A stretch of DNA of 64,000 bases from UBA1351 sp965140555 (GCA_965140555.1 OZ223259.1:3348001-3412000), one strand, 5' to 3'. Shown: positions 15,057 to 24,733, numbered from the stretch's first letter. The notes: generated by a model not told the origin, from the letters alone. A program made the numbers and translations.

Positions 15057-16532
15057 ATGGTATATTTGGGTATTGATTTAGGAACATCCTCAGTCAAAGT
15101 TTTGGCAGTGGATGAGAAGCATAATATTATCGGAGATGTCACTAGGGAGTATCCGGTTTACTATCCTCATGAGTTATGGGCGGAGCAAAATCCGACGGAT
15201 TGGTGGGAACAAACAAAAGAAGCGATTAAAGACATTGTTAAAACCTATGATATTCCGAAAGATGGAATCGCGTCCATGAGTTTCAGTGGTCAGATGCACG
15301 GTTTGGTTGCATTGGATGGGAAAAACGAAGTCCTGACACCTGCAATTTTGTGGTGTGATCAACGAACAGAACAAGAATGTGATGAGATTACAGAGCACTT
15401 TGGATTTGACGGATTAGGCGAACTTACAGCAAACAAGGCATTAACCGGGTTTACTGCGCCTAAAATTCTTTGGGTCAAAAAATACTTGCCCGATGTTTTC
15501 AAAAATATCCGTCATATTATGCTACCGAAAGACTATATTAGCTTCCGACTAACAGGTAACTATGCGACGGATATGTCAGATGCATCAGGTATGTTGTTAT
15601 TGGATGTGAAAAATCGCACATGGTCAAAAGAGATGTTGTCCTTCCTTGACATTACAGAGGAAATGCTACCGACATTATATGAATCCTATGAAAATGTAGG
15701 TGTGGTTCAGCCATCCGTAATGGAAGAATTAGGTCTTGAAGGAACGGTTGTTGTTGCAGCCGGAGCAGGAGACCAAGCAGCCGGAGCTATTGGAACAGGT
15801 ACAGTCAAAGAGGGTATTGTATCGGTAACATTAGGAACATCCGGTGTTGTATTTGCTGCACATCATGACTTCGCTATGGACGCTGAAAAACGTCTTCATG
15901 CTTTCTGTCATGCGAACGGCAGATATCATACGATGGGCGTTATGCTATCCGCAGCAAGTTGCTTGAAGTGGTGGGTTGATGATATGCAAAAAGGCATGGA
16001 TTTCGAAACCCTATTGGAAGAAGCAGCTGCTATTACAAAGGAAGAAGATCGCTTAATTTTCTTACCGTATTTATTAGGCGAGCGTACACCTTATTCGGAT
16101 ACGTATGCCAAAGGTGCTTTTGTAGGTATGGGTATGATGACAAGTAGAGGACATATGACAAAAGCCGTACTTGAAGGTGTTTCCTTCGGTCTAAGAGATT
16201 CGTTTGAGATTTTGAAAGATATCGGTGTGCCGATTCATGAAGTTCGCGTAATTGGCGGAGGTGCTAAGAGTGCACTGTGGAAGCAAATTCTCGCCAATAT
16301 CTTTGATGTAACGATTGATGAAATTAACACAAACCAAGGTGGTGCCTTAGGTGCAGCTATTTTGGGTGCTGTGGCAGCCGGTCACTTTGAGAACGTAGAA
16401 GAAGGCTGTGAAGCCTTGATTCGCGTAACCAATAGCGTAAAACCACAAGCCGATGAAGTTGAGCGTTACAATAAAAAATACCCACTCTATAGAAATTTAT
16501 ATCAATCCCTTAAAGATTGGTATCGTTTGTAA
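15057..16532 (+). CDS. xylB: Xylulokinase
   Basis: FGGY carbohydrate kinase that phosphorylates D-xylulose to xylulose 5-phosphate. With the start at 15057 (GGAG 5 bases upstream, VYLGIDLGTSSVK opening) it is 491 aa; an ATG at 15045 is possible but has no site. Motifs: phosphate-binding DLGTSSVK, SFSGQMHGLVALD, the substrate Asp in GAGDQAAGAIGTG, and the C-terminal FGGY signature region VLEGVSFGLRDSFEIL with RVIGGGAKSALWKQI. It follows the ROK repressor and is ended by a strong terminator, marking the end of the xyl block. Confidence 0.97.
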   Translation: MVYLGIDLGTSSVKVLAVDEKHNIIGDVTREYPVYYPHELWAEQNPTDWWEQTKEAIKDIVKTYDIPKDGIASMSFSGQMHGLVALDGKNEVLTPAILWCDQRTEQECDEITEHFGFDGLGELTANKALTGFTAPKILWVKKYLPDVFKNIRHIMLPKDYISFRLTGNYATDMSDASGMLLLDVKNRTWSKEMLSFLDITEEMLPTLYESYENVGVVQPSVMEELGLEGTVVVAAGAGDQAAGAIGTGTVKEGIVSVTLGTSGVVFAAHHDFAMDAEKRLHAFCHANGRYHTMGVMLSAASCLKWWVDDMQKGMDFETLLEEAAAITKEEDRLIFLPYLLGERTPYSDTYAKGAFVGMGMMTSRGHMTKAVLEGVSFGLRDSFEILKDIGVPIHEVRVIGGGAKSALWKQILANIFDVTIDEINTNQGGALGAAILGAVAAGHFENVEEGCEALIRVTNSVKPQADEVERYNKKYPLYRNLYQSLKDWYRL

Positions 16533-16557
16533 TAAGCAAGTTATATATAGCAAAAGG

Positions 16558-16591
16558 CCTTTCGTTGGTACCATGACAACGAAAGGTTTTT
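16558..16591 (+). terminator. Terminator after xylB
   Basis: CCTTTCGTTG and CAACGAAAGG form a perfect 10-bp stem, followed by TTTTTC. Confidence 0.9.
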
Positions 16592-16688
16592 CTTTTTTTA
16601 TGATTTACTTTCCATTTATATAAAAAGTTGCTATTATAATACTAAGGTAATTGTTATCATTACCAAAGAACAGCAGAAGGAGTTACTT

Positions 16689-18011
16689 ATGAATAAAATC
16701 AATAGATGCAGCCGGCTAATCGCTTTATGTAGTATATGTATTATGTTGGTAGTAGGCTGCACTAATGGACCCATCGACATATTATTAGGTAATGATAAAA
16801 AGTCTGAATCAACAGCAGACAACAATCGGCCAAAAGAACCGGAAAACCTTACTATATGGTCTATGACAGATAGTATCAAATATACATTCGAAAGTTTTGA
16901 AAAAAAATATAATAGTACGATAACTTTTGAAAAACTTGAAGGAGATGAGTCGTTAGACAACATAGCGGAGGTATTGACAAAAGCAGGAGAAAAATCACCG
17001 GATATTCTTGTATTGACACAAGAACAGATGATGGAGATGTCCGTACAAGATATTGCCATGGATTTGAGGCCTATCATTTTCCGGCATAAAGAAGCCGGAT
17101 ACAGCTCGTATCAAGAAGCACTATTATGCAATACAGACAAACAAGTAAAGGGACTTGCCTATAATGTCAATCCTATACTTTTGGCATACCGTCGTTCTAT
17201 TGCACGGAATGTGTTAGGGTCGGATGATCCTCAAGTTGTTGGCGATGCCTTTGGTACAATAGAACAGATAAGGGAAATGGGAAGTCGATTAAAGGAAGGG
17301 CAAGTACTCTTTGACAATCCTTATGTCATGCATTATTTTGCAACAGAGACGAATCTTATAGATGTTTTAGAAGCAACCAGTCAGATGAAATTGGACCGAC
17401 AGCTAGGGACAACTGTCAATTGGACGGATTTGTGGCTTACCGGGATGACAAAGACAAACGGGAGCATCGATTCACCAATGACCTTTGCTTATCCGGTACC
17501 TGCATGGGCGATTCAGCAAGTGATGATGATGGCATCCGTTGATGGGGTAAGTAAGAATCCTACGTCAGGAGATTGGGCGATTGCTAATGCAAATTTAGGT
17601 CGGGAATGGGACAACGGTTTTTATTTGGTCGTGACAAAGGACAGTCAACATAAAGGATTGGCGGTGCAATGGATAGAAGATACCTTGTTCGAGCCTACCA
17701 CATCGGTTGCCTTTGCTATAGCCAATGGACATATTCCTTCAACAAAACAAGCGCGGCAAATGATAGAAAACAATGATGTTGATGCCTTTCTTAATGGGCA
17801 ATCGTTTATGGATCGTGTAAGAATGGCTCAAGAAGCAGTGGATAATAAGGTGTTAGAAACTGCTATTGATATACAAAAAGACAGACACGAAAATCAAGAG
17901 ATTGAAGAGTTGTTTGTAGACTATGTGGATGGTAAATACCATACACCAACAGAAGCATATGATATATTTATGACACAAAAACAAACGAGTGAAGAAAGCA
18001 CCCCTGAATAA
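16689..18011 (+). CDS. Extracellular solute-binding lipoprotein (sugar-type), orphan
   Basis: 440 aa. A signal sequence (residues about 8-23) ends in the lipobox VVGC, so it is anchored outside the membrane through Cys24. The remaining sequence fits cluster-B type sugar-binding proteins: LTIWSMTDSIKYTFESFEKKY near the N-terminus, NPILLAYRRSI, VPAWAIQQVMMMASVDGVSKNP and DRVRMAQEAVD near the C-terminus. No permease or ATPase gene is adjacent; the next gene is a lipid-kinase-like protein. It may serve a transporter encoded elsewhere or act in sensing. The start has AGAAGGAG 7 bases upstream. Confidence 0.75.
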   Translation: MNKINRCSRLIALCSICIMLVVGCTNGPIDILLGNDKKSESTADNNRPKEPENLTIWSMTDSIKYTFESFEKKYNSTITFEKLEGDESLDNIAEVLTKAGEKSPDILVLTQEQMMEMSVQDIAMDLRPIIFRHKEAGYSSYQEALLCNTDKQVKGLAYNVNPILLAYRRSIARNVLGSDDPQVVGDAFGTIEQIREMGSRLKEGQVLFDNPYVMHYFATETNLIDVLEATSQMKLDRQLGTTVNWTDLWLTGMTKTNGSIDSPMTFAYPVPAWAIQQVMMMASVDGVSKNPTSGDWAIANANLGREWDNGFYLVVTKDSQHKGLAVQWIEDTLFEPTTSVAFAIANGHIPSTKQARQMIENNDVDAFLNGQSFMDRVRMAQEAVDNKVLETAIDIQKDRHENQEIEELFVDYVDGKYHTPTEAYDIFMTQKQTSEESTPE

Positions 18012-18058
18012 AGAGGGAAGCGGATGGCCTTTATAAAGACCACGAAGGAGGTATAAGG

Positions 18059-19000
18059 ATGGGATATATTCAGTTGATTTACAATCCTATGGCAGGTTCA
18101 AAAGTTTTTAAAAGCAGGTTAGATTATTTTTTGGAGGTCTTTGAAAAAGCCGGATACGATGTACACATAAGACGAACACTGGACGAAGATGATTTTGAAA
18201 ATTTCTTTGTCAACAGAGATTTCACAGGATGCGAAGCAGTTATAGTTGCCGGAGGTGACGGTTCTATCAGTCGAACGGTGAATGCTATGATGGCAGAAGA
18301 TATTCATCTTCCATTGGGCACAATACCGGCTGGGACAGCGAATGATTTTGCTCACCATTTAGCTATACCGGATACCTATGCAGAGGCAATTGACGTCTTG
18401 GCCAAGCTTGAAGTACTGCCTATTGACTTGGGTAAAGTCAATGACCAATATTTTATCAATGTATGTGCAGGAGGTCTTCTGTCTAATATCAGTCACACGA
18501 TTGAGCAAGATATGAAGAATACATTAGGCAAGCTTGCCTATTATATCAAAGGCGTTCAGCAATTACCGAAATTCAAAAGTTTTCATTTTCATATAGAAAC
18601 ACCGGAACAAGTGTATGATGAGAACCTATATCTTTACTTGGTATTAAACGGTTCCAGTGCCGGTGGGTTTAATCGTATCGGCGAATATGCATCGGTCTCA
18701 GACGGGAAACTGGACTTTGTAGGGTTTAAGGAATGTAATGTGAATGATTTAGCTATTGTATTTGCTAAGCTCATGCGAGGCGAGCACCTAAATGATAAGA
18801 ATATCCTATATTTTCAAAGCTCTAGCATCAAGATAGACTGTAAAGAGAGAGATGAATTGCCGACAGATATTGATGGTGAAGAAGGACCGGCCTATCCCCT
18901 TACCATAGAGGTATTGCATAAAGGACTTACTGTTTTGGTGAATAAAGAAGGCTTGAAAGAAAACAAAAAGGCGGATGTCACCGCCTCACATGAAGAATAG
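18059..19000 (+). CDS. Diacylglycerol/lipid kinase family protein (YegS/BmrU-like)
   Basis: 313 aa, the usual length. The N-terminal ATP-binding domain has YNPMAGSKVFKSR, VIVAGGDGSISRTVNAMM and the nucleotide/lipid site LPLGTIPAGTANDFAHHL; the C-terminal beta-rich domain contains LNGSSAGGFNRIGEYASVSDGKLD and DIDGEEG, all family hallmarks. Members phosphorylate diacylglycerol or related lipids on the inner face of the membrane, recycling products of lipoteichoic-acid synthesis. GAAGGAGG lies 8 bases before the start. The stop overlaps the end of the convergent AraC gene by 15 bases. Confidence 0.9.
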   Translation: MGYIQLIYNPMAGSKVFKSRLDYFLEVFEKAGYDVHIRRTLDEDDFENFFVNRDFTGCEAVIVAGGDGSISRTVNAMMAEDIHLPLGTIPAGTANDFAHHLAIPDTYAEAIDVLAKLEVLPIDLGKVNDQYFINVCAGGLLSNISHTIEQDMKNTLGKLAYYIKGVQQLPKFKSFHFHIETPEQVYDENLYLYLVLNGSSAGGFNRIGEYASVSDGKLDFVGFKECNVNDLAIVFAKLMRGEHLNDKNILYFQSSSIKIDCKERDELPTDIDGEEGPAYPLTIEVLHKGLTVLVNKEGLKENKKADVTASHEE

Positions 19001-19846
19001 TCGCTTGAAATCACTGGGTGTACGCCCGGTGATTTTTTTGAATTGTTTGGAAAAAGTATAGGTGTCGACATAGCCAAGTTGAATGGAGACTTCTTTGACA
19101 GAAAGTTCTGTATTCGATAACATTTTTTGGGCCTTGTAGATACGGTTTCGAATCATATAGTTACCTGGGGAAATACCATATCTGGTTGTGAAAAGTTTTC
19201 TGAATTTTTCATAGCCCATATTCACATAGAGGGCAACCTCTTCAACGGCGGGGCGTTTGTCCAGATTATCTTTCATATAGGTGGTTGCTAATTCTAGTAT
19301 ATTGGTCTCATCAGAAGAATGTTGGTTCATTTTGTCGAGATAGTGAATGCGACTAAGGTACGTGACAATTTGAGGGACCAACAAGGGAAGTTTAACCGGA
19401 TCGACAGAACCCAATTGCTCGTGAAAGGAAAGGAAAAATTGGATGGTTTCAAAGTCAATGCCCGGATGTAAAACGGAACAACTTTGTGATAGGACATTCA
19501 AATCGACGAGACTATTATAAAGGGAAAGACCGATGACGACATAGAGCTCTGCCCACGCATCATCAAGAGGTTGGGTAGTGTGCGGCATTCCGGGTTTACG
19601 TTGAATGAAATCTCCGGCCGATAAGGGAACTTCTTTTTTTTCATCGGTATAGATACCCTGACCGGATAGAACGAGCACGCCATGGTATTCTTTCGTATTA
19701 AAGGTGTGGGGACTAATACTAGTTCCCGGTTGTTTACGTATGTATCCCGAGGCGATGGTTCCGTCTGCCGGTTTATTGTTGAGCATTCGGTGATGGGAGT
19801 TGCTTTTCCATCCATATCGATTACCTACTACATGTGCTATATTCAT
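18986..19846 (-). CDS. AraC-family transcriptional regulator with cupin sensor domain
   Basis: About 286 aa from the chosen ATG at 19846 (GGAG 7 bases upstream); alternatives at 19858 and further upstream exist but lack sites. N-terminal residues carry a cupin-like sugar-binding fold (YHGVLVLSGQGIYTDEKKEVPLSAGDFIQRKPGMPH). The C-terminus has two helix-turn-helix motifs (KRPAVEEVALYVNMGYEKF and the ELSVKEVSIQLGYVDTYTF region with FKKITGRTPSDFKRL). Such regulators usually activate carbohydrate genes, but no sugar gene is adjacent: the left neighbour is a lipid kinase and the right one the cobalamin riboswitch. Target unknown. Confidence 0.87.
   Translation of the reverse strand: MNIAHVVGNRYGWKSNSHHRMLNNKPADGTIASGYIRKQPGTSISPHTFNTKEYHGVLVLSGQGIYTDEKKEVPLSAGDFIQRKPGMPHTTQPLDDAWAELYVVIGLSLYNSLVDLNVLSQSCSVLHPGIDFETIQFFLSFHEQLGSVDPVKLPLLVPQIVTYLSRIHYLDKMNQHSSDETNILELATTYMKDNLDKRPAVEEVALYVNMGYEKFRKLFTTRYGISPGNYMIRNRIYKAQKMLSNTELSVKEVSIQLGYVDTYTFSKQFKKITGRTPSDFKRLFFM
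19009..19039 (+). terminator. Terminator after the lipid-kinase gene
   Basis: AATCACTGGGTG pairs with CGCCCGGTGATT (two G-U pairs) and is followed by seven T. It lies inside the 3' end of the convergent AraC coding region. Confidence 0.8.
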
Positions 19847-19926
19847 TGGATTCTCCATTATTATCATATGATGGTTTGACATCGAAGGTGACAAGTAAAA
19901 CTGTTCAAGAAACAAATCTCTACATA

Positions 19927-19956
19927 AGTATACAAAGGGAATTATAGAACTGTCAA
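19927..19956 (-). promoter_or_regulatory. Promoter for the AraC gene
   Basis: Minus strand TTGACA (19956-19951), 18 bases, TATACT (19932-19927), about 80 bases before the chosen start. Confidence 0.65.
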
Positions 19957-19980
19957 GATACTGGAGAAGGTGAAGTAATC

Positions 19981-20009
19981 TTGACTTTAAAGAAAAGTTA
20001 AGGTATAGT
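19981..20009 (+). promoter_or_regulatory. Promoter for the cobalamin riboswitch transcript
   Basis: TTGACT (19981-19986), 17 bases, TATAGT (20004-20009), roughly 60 bases before the riboswitch core. Confidence 0.65.
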
Positions 20010-20069
20010 AGGAAAGCGCCAAGATGATGACGCAAAATAGAATAATTTAATGATTAAGTATAAGGTTTT

Positions 20070-20235
20070 TATTCTAGCGTGCTAGGATAGAATTAAAAGG
20101 GAAATCAGTACAATGCTGATGCAGCCCCCGCTACTGTAAGCAAGACGAACGTCAGGACCATTGGGAAACCGAGAAGGTGACTAGTAGAATGATATGCGAG
20201 CCAGGAAACCTGCCTTATATGTGTACATTGGCTTT
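20070..20235 (+). ncRNA. Cobalamin riboswitch
   Basis: Contains the conserved blocks in order: AAAAGGGAA at 20096, GCAGCCCCCGCTACTGTAAG at about 20122, GAGAAGGTGA near 20172, and the B12 box AGCCAGGAAACCTGCC near 20200. It is followed by a terminator and then the importer genes, so coenzyme B12 or a related corrinoid probably turns off import. Confidence 0.95.
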
Positions 20236-20276
20236 CGGTGGGAAAGTACGGTTTAGGGCTTTTATGTAAGCGATAG

Positions 20277-20302
20277 TAACCGTTAGTGCGGTTATTTTTT
20301 TT
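20277..20302 (+). terminator. Riboswitch expression-platform terminator
   Basis: TAACCG (20277-20282) pairs with CGGTTA (20289-20294), followed by eight T, between the riboswitch and the first importer gene. Confidence 0.75.
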
Positions 20303-20414
20303 GCTTGGAATAAGAGAAAGAGAACAATGCTTTCGATATGTAGGAGCGATGATAAGTAACGAAACCATTTGAATGTCTATGGATGATAAACAATAAATGA
20401 AAGGATGGATACAG

Positions 20415-21506
20415 ATGAACGGAATAAAGAAATTTAAACATATGGCCCTATTGCTGACATTGATTGTCTTAGTAGCAGGATGTCAGGGGAATGGAACGAC
20501 GGACGGCGACAAGACGTCAGGGACAGAAGTGACACAAGGGGTACAAGAGAATCAAGAGACACAAGATGGGAAAGAGGCACAATCCGATCAAGATATCCAG
20601 GATGATGAAGAGGAACAATCCGATCAAGATATTCAGGATGATGAAGAGGTACAATCTGATCAAGATCAAGCCACTGACAGTGGGACAGAAGAGGCAGAAG
20701 GCTATTCCTTTGTGGATGTTTTTGACAATACCATTGCTCTTGAGACTTTGCCGACAAGCTATATCTCTTTTGCACCGGAAATTACAGAGATTTTATATGC
20801 CATTGGTGCCGGAGACGGTCTTATTGGTCGTAGTACATATGGTAACTATCCGGAAGCGGCCCTTGAGGTAGAAGAAGTTGGAACGCTTTCAGATTTTAAT
20901 ATGGAACGTGTTGTGGAACTGAACCCGGATGTTGTTTTTATTTCTTCCTTGGCTTCAGAAGAAAATTACCAACAGCTTGTGGATGCAGGACTCACACCGG
21001 TAGCATTATCCTATGGGAACACATTAGCCGGAACGATGGATTATGTGAAACAAGTTGCTGAAATTACAGGGTATGAAGTAGAAGCAGAAAGTGTCATAAC
21101 ATCCATTGACGAAGCTATTAATGGCGCCAAAGAGCGTGCAGCTAATCGTAAGCCAAAATCCGTATATTATATATTGGGAGCAGGTGAAAGCGGTGACTTT
21201 GCTGCAACAGGGGACACATTTATCGGTCAAATCATTGAAGTGACCGGAGCGACCAATGCGGCGGCAGACGGTTCAAATTGGATGTATAATGTGGAACAAG
21301 TGGTTGAAAAGAACCCGGATATCATTATTGGTTCCAATGCATATGGCCTGTTGGATTCTTTGTCGGAACTAGATGGCTATAAAGATTTAACGGCGGTTAA
21401 AGAAGGCCGTGTGTATAATGTGAATGATGATATGTTCAATCGTCAAGGGCCACGTGTGGTGGATGCGATTAAAGAAGTAGAACGCATCGTCTACGGTGAT
21501 GAATAA
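20415..21506 (+). CDS. Corrinoid ABC transporter substrate-binding lipoprotein (BtuF-like)
   Basis: 363 aa from ATG 20415 (AAAGGATGG about 10 bases upstream; an ATG at 20397 has no site). Lipobox LVAGC after a hydrophobic signal. Residues about 22-95 are a low-complexity Gln/Glu/Asp linker with tandem DQDIQDDEE units. Residues about 100-363 form a periplasmic-binding-protein type III fold (YISFAPEITEILYAIGAGD, VELNPDVVFISS, NPDIIIGSN). That fold binds cobalamin, haem or siderophores; the riboswitch in its leader points to a corrinoid. It is the first gene of the btuFCD-type operon. Confidence 0.85.
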   Translation: MNGIKKFKHMALLLTLIVLVAGCQGNGTTDGDKTSGTEVTQGVQENQETQDGKEAQSDQDIQDDEEEQSDQDIQDDEEVQSDQDQATDSGTEEAEGYSFVDVFDNTIALETLPTSYISFAPEITEILYAIGAGDGLIGRSTYGNYPEAALEVEEVGTLSDFNMERVVELNPDVVFISSLASEENYQQLVDAGLTPVALSYGNTLAGTMDYVKQVAEITGYEVEAESVITSIDEAINGAKERAANRKPKSVYYILGAGESGDFAATGDTFIGQIIEVTGATNAAADGSNWMYNVEQVVEKNPDIIIGSNAYGLLDSLSELDGYKDLTAVKEGRVYNVNDDMFNRQGPRVVDAIKEVERIVYGDE

Positions 21507-21596
21507 GGAAATAAAACATAGGCTATAGCCTTCGTCACGTCATAAGGATGTAGCGTAATAGATAATAAAGGAAGAGATCGAAAGGAGGAGAATTTT

Positions 21597-22634
21597 ATGC
21601 GAATCAAACATGTTGGTTATGTGGTAGGCGCATTGGGGATTCTTCTCCTTTTTGTTGTGATTATAGCTGGAATCGGTAATGTTAACGTTCCACCCAAGGA
21701 GTTTATTCAAATCCTTTTGAGTCAGTTGCCCTTTGTCGGAAAACACATGCCGACAGAAGGTATTATTGATACCCATGTTACTATTGTTATGGGTCTACGG
21801 ATGCCGCGTATTGTCCTTAGTATCCTATCGGGATTTGGGTTTGCCTATTCCGGTGTTATTTATCAAGGTGTATTTAGGAACCCGATGGCAGAGCCCTATC
21901 TTCTTGGTGTGTCATCAGGAGCTGCTTTAGGAGCCACACTGGCAAGCTTATTTCCTGTGTCCATATGGTTTCTAGGGTTTAGTTATACCGGAATCTGTGC
22001 CTTTTTTGGTTCCATGCTCGTTCTTGTTCTCATTTTTCGTATCGGTAAAAGGAAGGGTGGCGCACGAATCTCTGTACTGCTGTTGAGTGGATTAGCCATT
22101 AATTACTTTATGTCATCGACGATTTCTCTATTAATGATGTTCAATAAAGATAAGGTAGCGGATGTGTACTATTGGACGATGGGAAGTTTTCGTGGTGCCG
22201 GTTGGTCGAAGGTTATAGTTGTAGGTATTGTCGTGTTTGTCGTTATTCTTATCACCTACCCCATGCACAAACAGCTGGATTTGCTTCTTCTAGGTGATGA
22301 GCAGGCTATGTCTCTTGGTATTGATTCGGAGCGTGTCAAAAAAACACTTCTAATAGCAGCCTCTCTTATGACGGCAGTCATTGTATCGGCGTGCGGCATT
22401 ATCGGTTTTGTAGGGCTCATTATTCCCCATTTGGTACGTATTCTACAAGGTCCCAAACACAAAGGTCTATTGGGTTATTCTATGCTTTTAGGGGGCATCT
22501 TCTTGCTATTAGCTGATACCATTGCTCGAAGTGTAGTGCCGAATATGGAATTATCTGTTGGTGTGATTACAGCGATTGTCGGGGTACCTGTCTTTATTAC
22601 ACTTCTTGTAAGAGGAAGGGGGAAAAGTCTGTGA
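21597..22634 (+). CDS. FecCD-type ABC permease (BtuC-like)
   Basis: 345 aa with about ten hydrophobic helices, the standard size of FecCD/BtuC permeases. Signature stretches include MGLRMPRIVLSILSGFGFAYSGVIYQGVFRNPMAEPYLLGVSSGAALGATLA at the N-terminal third (shown only as family hallmark region, residues about 63-115 begin MGLRMPRIVL) and the coupling-helix region GDEQAMSLGIDSERVK and CGIIGFVGLIIPHLVR. AAAGGAGG lies 9 bases before the start. It overlaps the ATPase gene by four bases (GTGA), showing translational coupling. Confidence 0.92.
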   Translation: MRIKHVGYVVGALGILLLFVVIIAGIGNVNVPPKEFIQILLSQLPFVGKHMPTEGIIDTHVTIVMGLRMPRIVLSILSGFGFAYSGVIYQGVFRNPMAEPYLLGVSSGAALGATLASLFPVSIWFLGFSYTGICAFFGSMLVLVLIFRIGKRKGGARISVLLLSGLAINYFMSSTISLLMMFNKDKVADVYYWTMGSFRGAGWSKVIVVGIVVFVVILITYPMHKQLDLLLLGDEQAMSLGIDSERVKKTLLIAASLMTAVIVSACGIIGFVGLIIPHLVRILQGPKHKGLLGYSMLLGGIFLLLADTIARSVVPNMELSVGVITAIVGVPVFITLLVRGRGKSL

Positions 22635-23386
22635 TTGACGTTAAAGCGTTATGTTTTGCCTTTGATGAGCGGGTTATTTTTGACCAGGTTAGTTTTGGCT
22701 TTGAAAAGGCGGGGCTTTTTGGGATTATCGGACCCAATGGCGCCGGTAAATCCACTTTGCTTAAATTAATTTTAGGGTTTTTGAAACCCGATGATGGTGA
22801 TATTTGTATTAATGGGCAATCCGTATCCCATATGAAGCGACGGGACCTTGCCAAGGAGATTGCTTATGTTCCTCAACATATTACGTTGGATTATGATTTT
22901 ACGGTAATGGATATTCTGGAAATGGGACGCCATCCCTATCACGGACAGTTTGACACGATGACGCGAAAAGAACGAGATCTTATTGATGAGGCGATAGAAG
23001 CGACCGGGCTTTCTCATCTGACGGGCCATTCAGTGACCACGTTAAGCGGTGGGGAAATGCAACGTTTATTGATCGGAAGAGCTTTGGTTCAGGATACACC
23101 GGTAATTCTACTAGATGAACCGATTAGTCATCTTGACATTCATTATCAGAAGGAGATTGTAAATCTTCTGTCTACCATCGGTAGAGAAAAGGGTAAAATA
23201 ATCATTAGCGTCTTGCATGACATGAATGTAGCCTTGAATTATTGCGAGGGTGTATTTCTTGTCCATGAAGGCACCGTTATCTCAGGACAAGCAGATGAGG
23301 TTATTACACCGGAGCGTATTGAGGCCGTTTACAAGACGAAGGTACACTTGATAGAGAGTGATGCCCGAAAGGTCATCTATTGGTAA
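22631..23386 (+). CDS. ABC transporter ATPase (BtuD-like)
   Basis: 251 aa, GTG start overlapping the permease stop. Walker A GPNGAGKSTLLKLI, Q-loop AYVPQHITLDYD, signature LSGGEMQRLLIGRAL, Walker B VILLDEPISHLD and the switch His in SVLHDMNVAL are all present, so it should be active. Together with the preceding two genes it forms a complete type II importer under the cobalamin riboswitch. The next 110 bases hold no clear terminator and lead into the intergenic repeat copy B. Confidence 0.93.
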   Translation: MIDVKALCFAFDERVIFDQVSFGFEKAGLFGIIGPNGAGKSTLLKLILGFLKPDDGDICINGQSVSHMKRRDLAKEIAYVPQHITLDYDFTVMDILEMGRHPYHGQFDTMTRKERDLIDEAIEATGLSHLTGHSVTTLSGGEMQRLLIGRALVQDTPVILLDEPISHLDIHYQKEIVNLLSTIGREKGKIIISVLHDMNVALNYCEGVFLVHEGTVISGQADEVITPERIEAVYKTKVHLIESDARKVIYW

Positions 23387-23497
23387 CACTGGCTTAGAAA
23401 ATGTTCGGAAGATAAAGAAAACAGGAAAGTTCAGAATTCATTTCAAAGGTGCTAATGACTTGATTTTTGGGGAATGATGAAGTATGATAGTCATGAT

Positions 23498-23620
23498 ATG
23501 ATTAGCCCGACAAAAGCAAGTTTCACTAAATTCACATACACTATATAGATTACGTAGATGCGTTCGTAACAATATAGTGTATATGAAAGTTCAACTATAT
23601 GCTTTTGTCGACCTAATCAT
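23498..23620. repeat. 123-bp intergenic hairpin repeat, copy B
   Basis: Starts ATGATTAGCCCGACAAAAGC, ends GCTTTTGTCGACCTAATCAT; these ends are near-perfect inverted repeats and the inner CATACACTATAT/ATATAGTGTATATG also pairs. Compared with copy A, C23541 and G23577 replace an A and a T at paired positions, keeping the stem. It lies between the ATPase and the AEC transporter gene. Confidence 0.85.
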
Positions 23621-23673
23621 GATATGATACAACATATAGTCATATGTATTGGCTAAAACGGAAAGGACATACT

Positions 23674-24612
23674 ATGTATTTGATTGACATCTTGATACAA
23701 ATTGCCCCATTGTTTGTATATCTCTTTATGGGCTTCTTTTTGGTTTATTGGAAGGCGCTAAAACCGGATGCGTCTAAGCATTTTTCGAATCTACTCTTCT
23801 ACCTGACAATGCCGGCGCTCATTCTTAATTCTATGGCCTCAAGTGTGGGGATTCAGGCCGTGGACGTGTTTAAAGTTCTCTTGATCTCTTTTGCAGTTCA
23901 TGGTTTTCTTATAGGGACTGCCTTTGTACTACCACAACTGTTAAAAGTGGATAAAAATTATATTGGACTCTATCGGTTTATGACTGCCTTTGGTAATGTA
24001 GGGAATGTAGGTTACCCCATAATTGCTGTTGTAATGGGCAAGGAAGCCTTATTTCTTGCGGCGGTTTTTAATATTCCATATAATTTATTGGTATACACGA
24101 TTGGTGTTTATTTTATTACGATGGATACGGAACATGACGGACGCGTTCAGTTGAATAAGCTGGTAACACCGGGGCTTATAGCGACAGCCTTAGGGCTTAT
24201 TTCTTTCTTTGGAAATATACAGCTGCCACCCTTTATACTCGGTATTACGAGTGAATTAGGATCTATGACAACCCCCCTATCACTTATCGTTATCGGTGCT
24301 TCTCTCTATGGTGTCAAAATAGCTGCTGTATTGAAGAAAAAACTTATATTTGTCTATAGTTTTATGAAGCTGATTTTGGTACCCACAGTAGTAGCCCTTG
24401 TACTGTATGCATTGGGCGTCGATAGTACGGTGGCACAAGTTTCTGTCATTATATCCGGCATGCCTATTGCCGCTAACACGGTGATTCTCTGTCAAGAATA
24501 CGACAGCCATGTACTAGAAGCATCGGAAGCTGTCTTTATCAGTACCTTACTCATTGCCATCTCGATTCCCTATCTTACTGTTATGAATGCCTTTTTATTC
24601 GGCAGTATGTAG
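23674..24612 (+). CDS. AEC family transporter (auxin efflux carrier-like)
   Basis: 312 aa with about ten membrane helices, the normal architecture of AEC proteins. The N-terminal LFVYLFMGFFLVYWKALKP and LLFYLTMPALILNSMA, the FGNVGNVGYPI segment and C-terminal SGMPIAANTVILCQEYDSH are family features. Bacterial members include malate/organic-acid transporters, but the substrate cannot be told from the sequence. The start at 23674 has GGAAAGGA 8 bases upstream; an earlier ATG at 23644 lacks a site. No adjacent pathway gene gives a clue. Confidence 0.85.
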   Translation: MYLIDILIQIAPLFVYLFMGFFLVYWKALKPDASKHFSNLLFYLTMPALILNSMASSVGIQAVDVFKVLLISFAVHGFLIGTAFVLPQLLKVDKNYIGLYRFMTAFGNVGNVGYPIIAVVMGKEALFLAAVFNIPYNLLVYTIGVYFITMDTEHDGRVQLNKLVTPGLIATALGLISFFGNIQLPPFILGITSELGSMTTPLSLIVIGASLYGVKIAAVLKKKLIFVYSFMKLILVPTVVALVLYALGVDSTVAQVSVIISGMPIAANTVILCQEYDSHVLEASEAVFISTLLIAISIPYLTVMNAFLFGSM

Positions 24613-24671
24613 AATTTTTAATGAAACATGCGTGCTTAGTTGAACAGATTCAATACATAGTGTGAAAATGT

Positions 24672-24700
24672 TTGACTTTTATATAGCCCTACGTTATAGT
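24672..24700 (+). promoter_or_regulatory. guaA promoter
   Basis: TTGACT (24672-24677), 17 bases, TATAGT (24695-24700), 34 bases before the start codon, so no long leader and no purine riboswitch. Confidence 0.75.
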
Positions 24701-24733
24701 AGGTAAATAATGATTTTATATAGGAGGTTGACT

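Noticed and set aside
24672..24733. Purine riboswitch upstream of guaA
   Set aside because: The promoter -10 is only 34 bases from the start codon, leaving no room for an aptamer.
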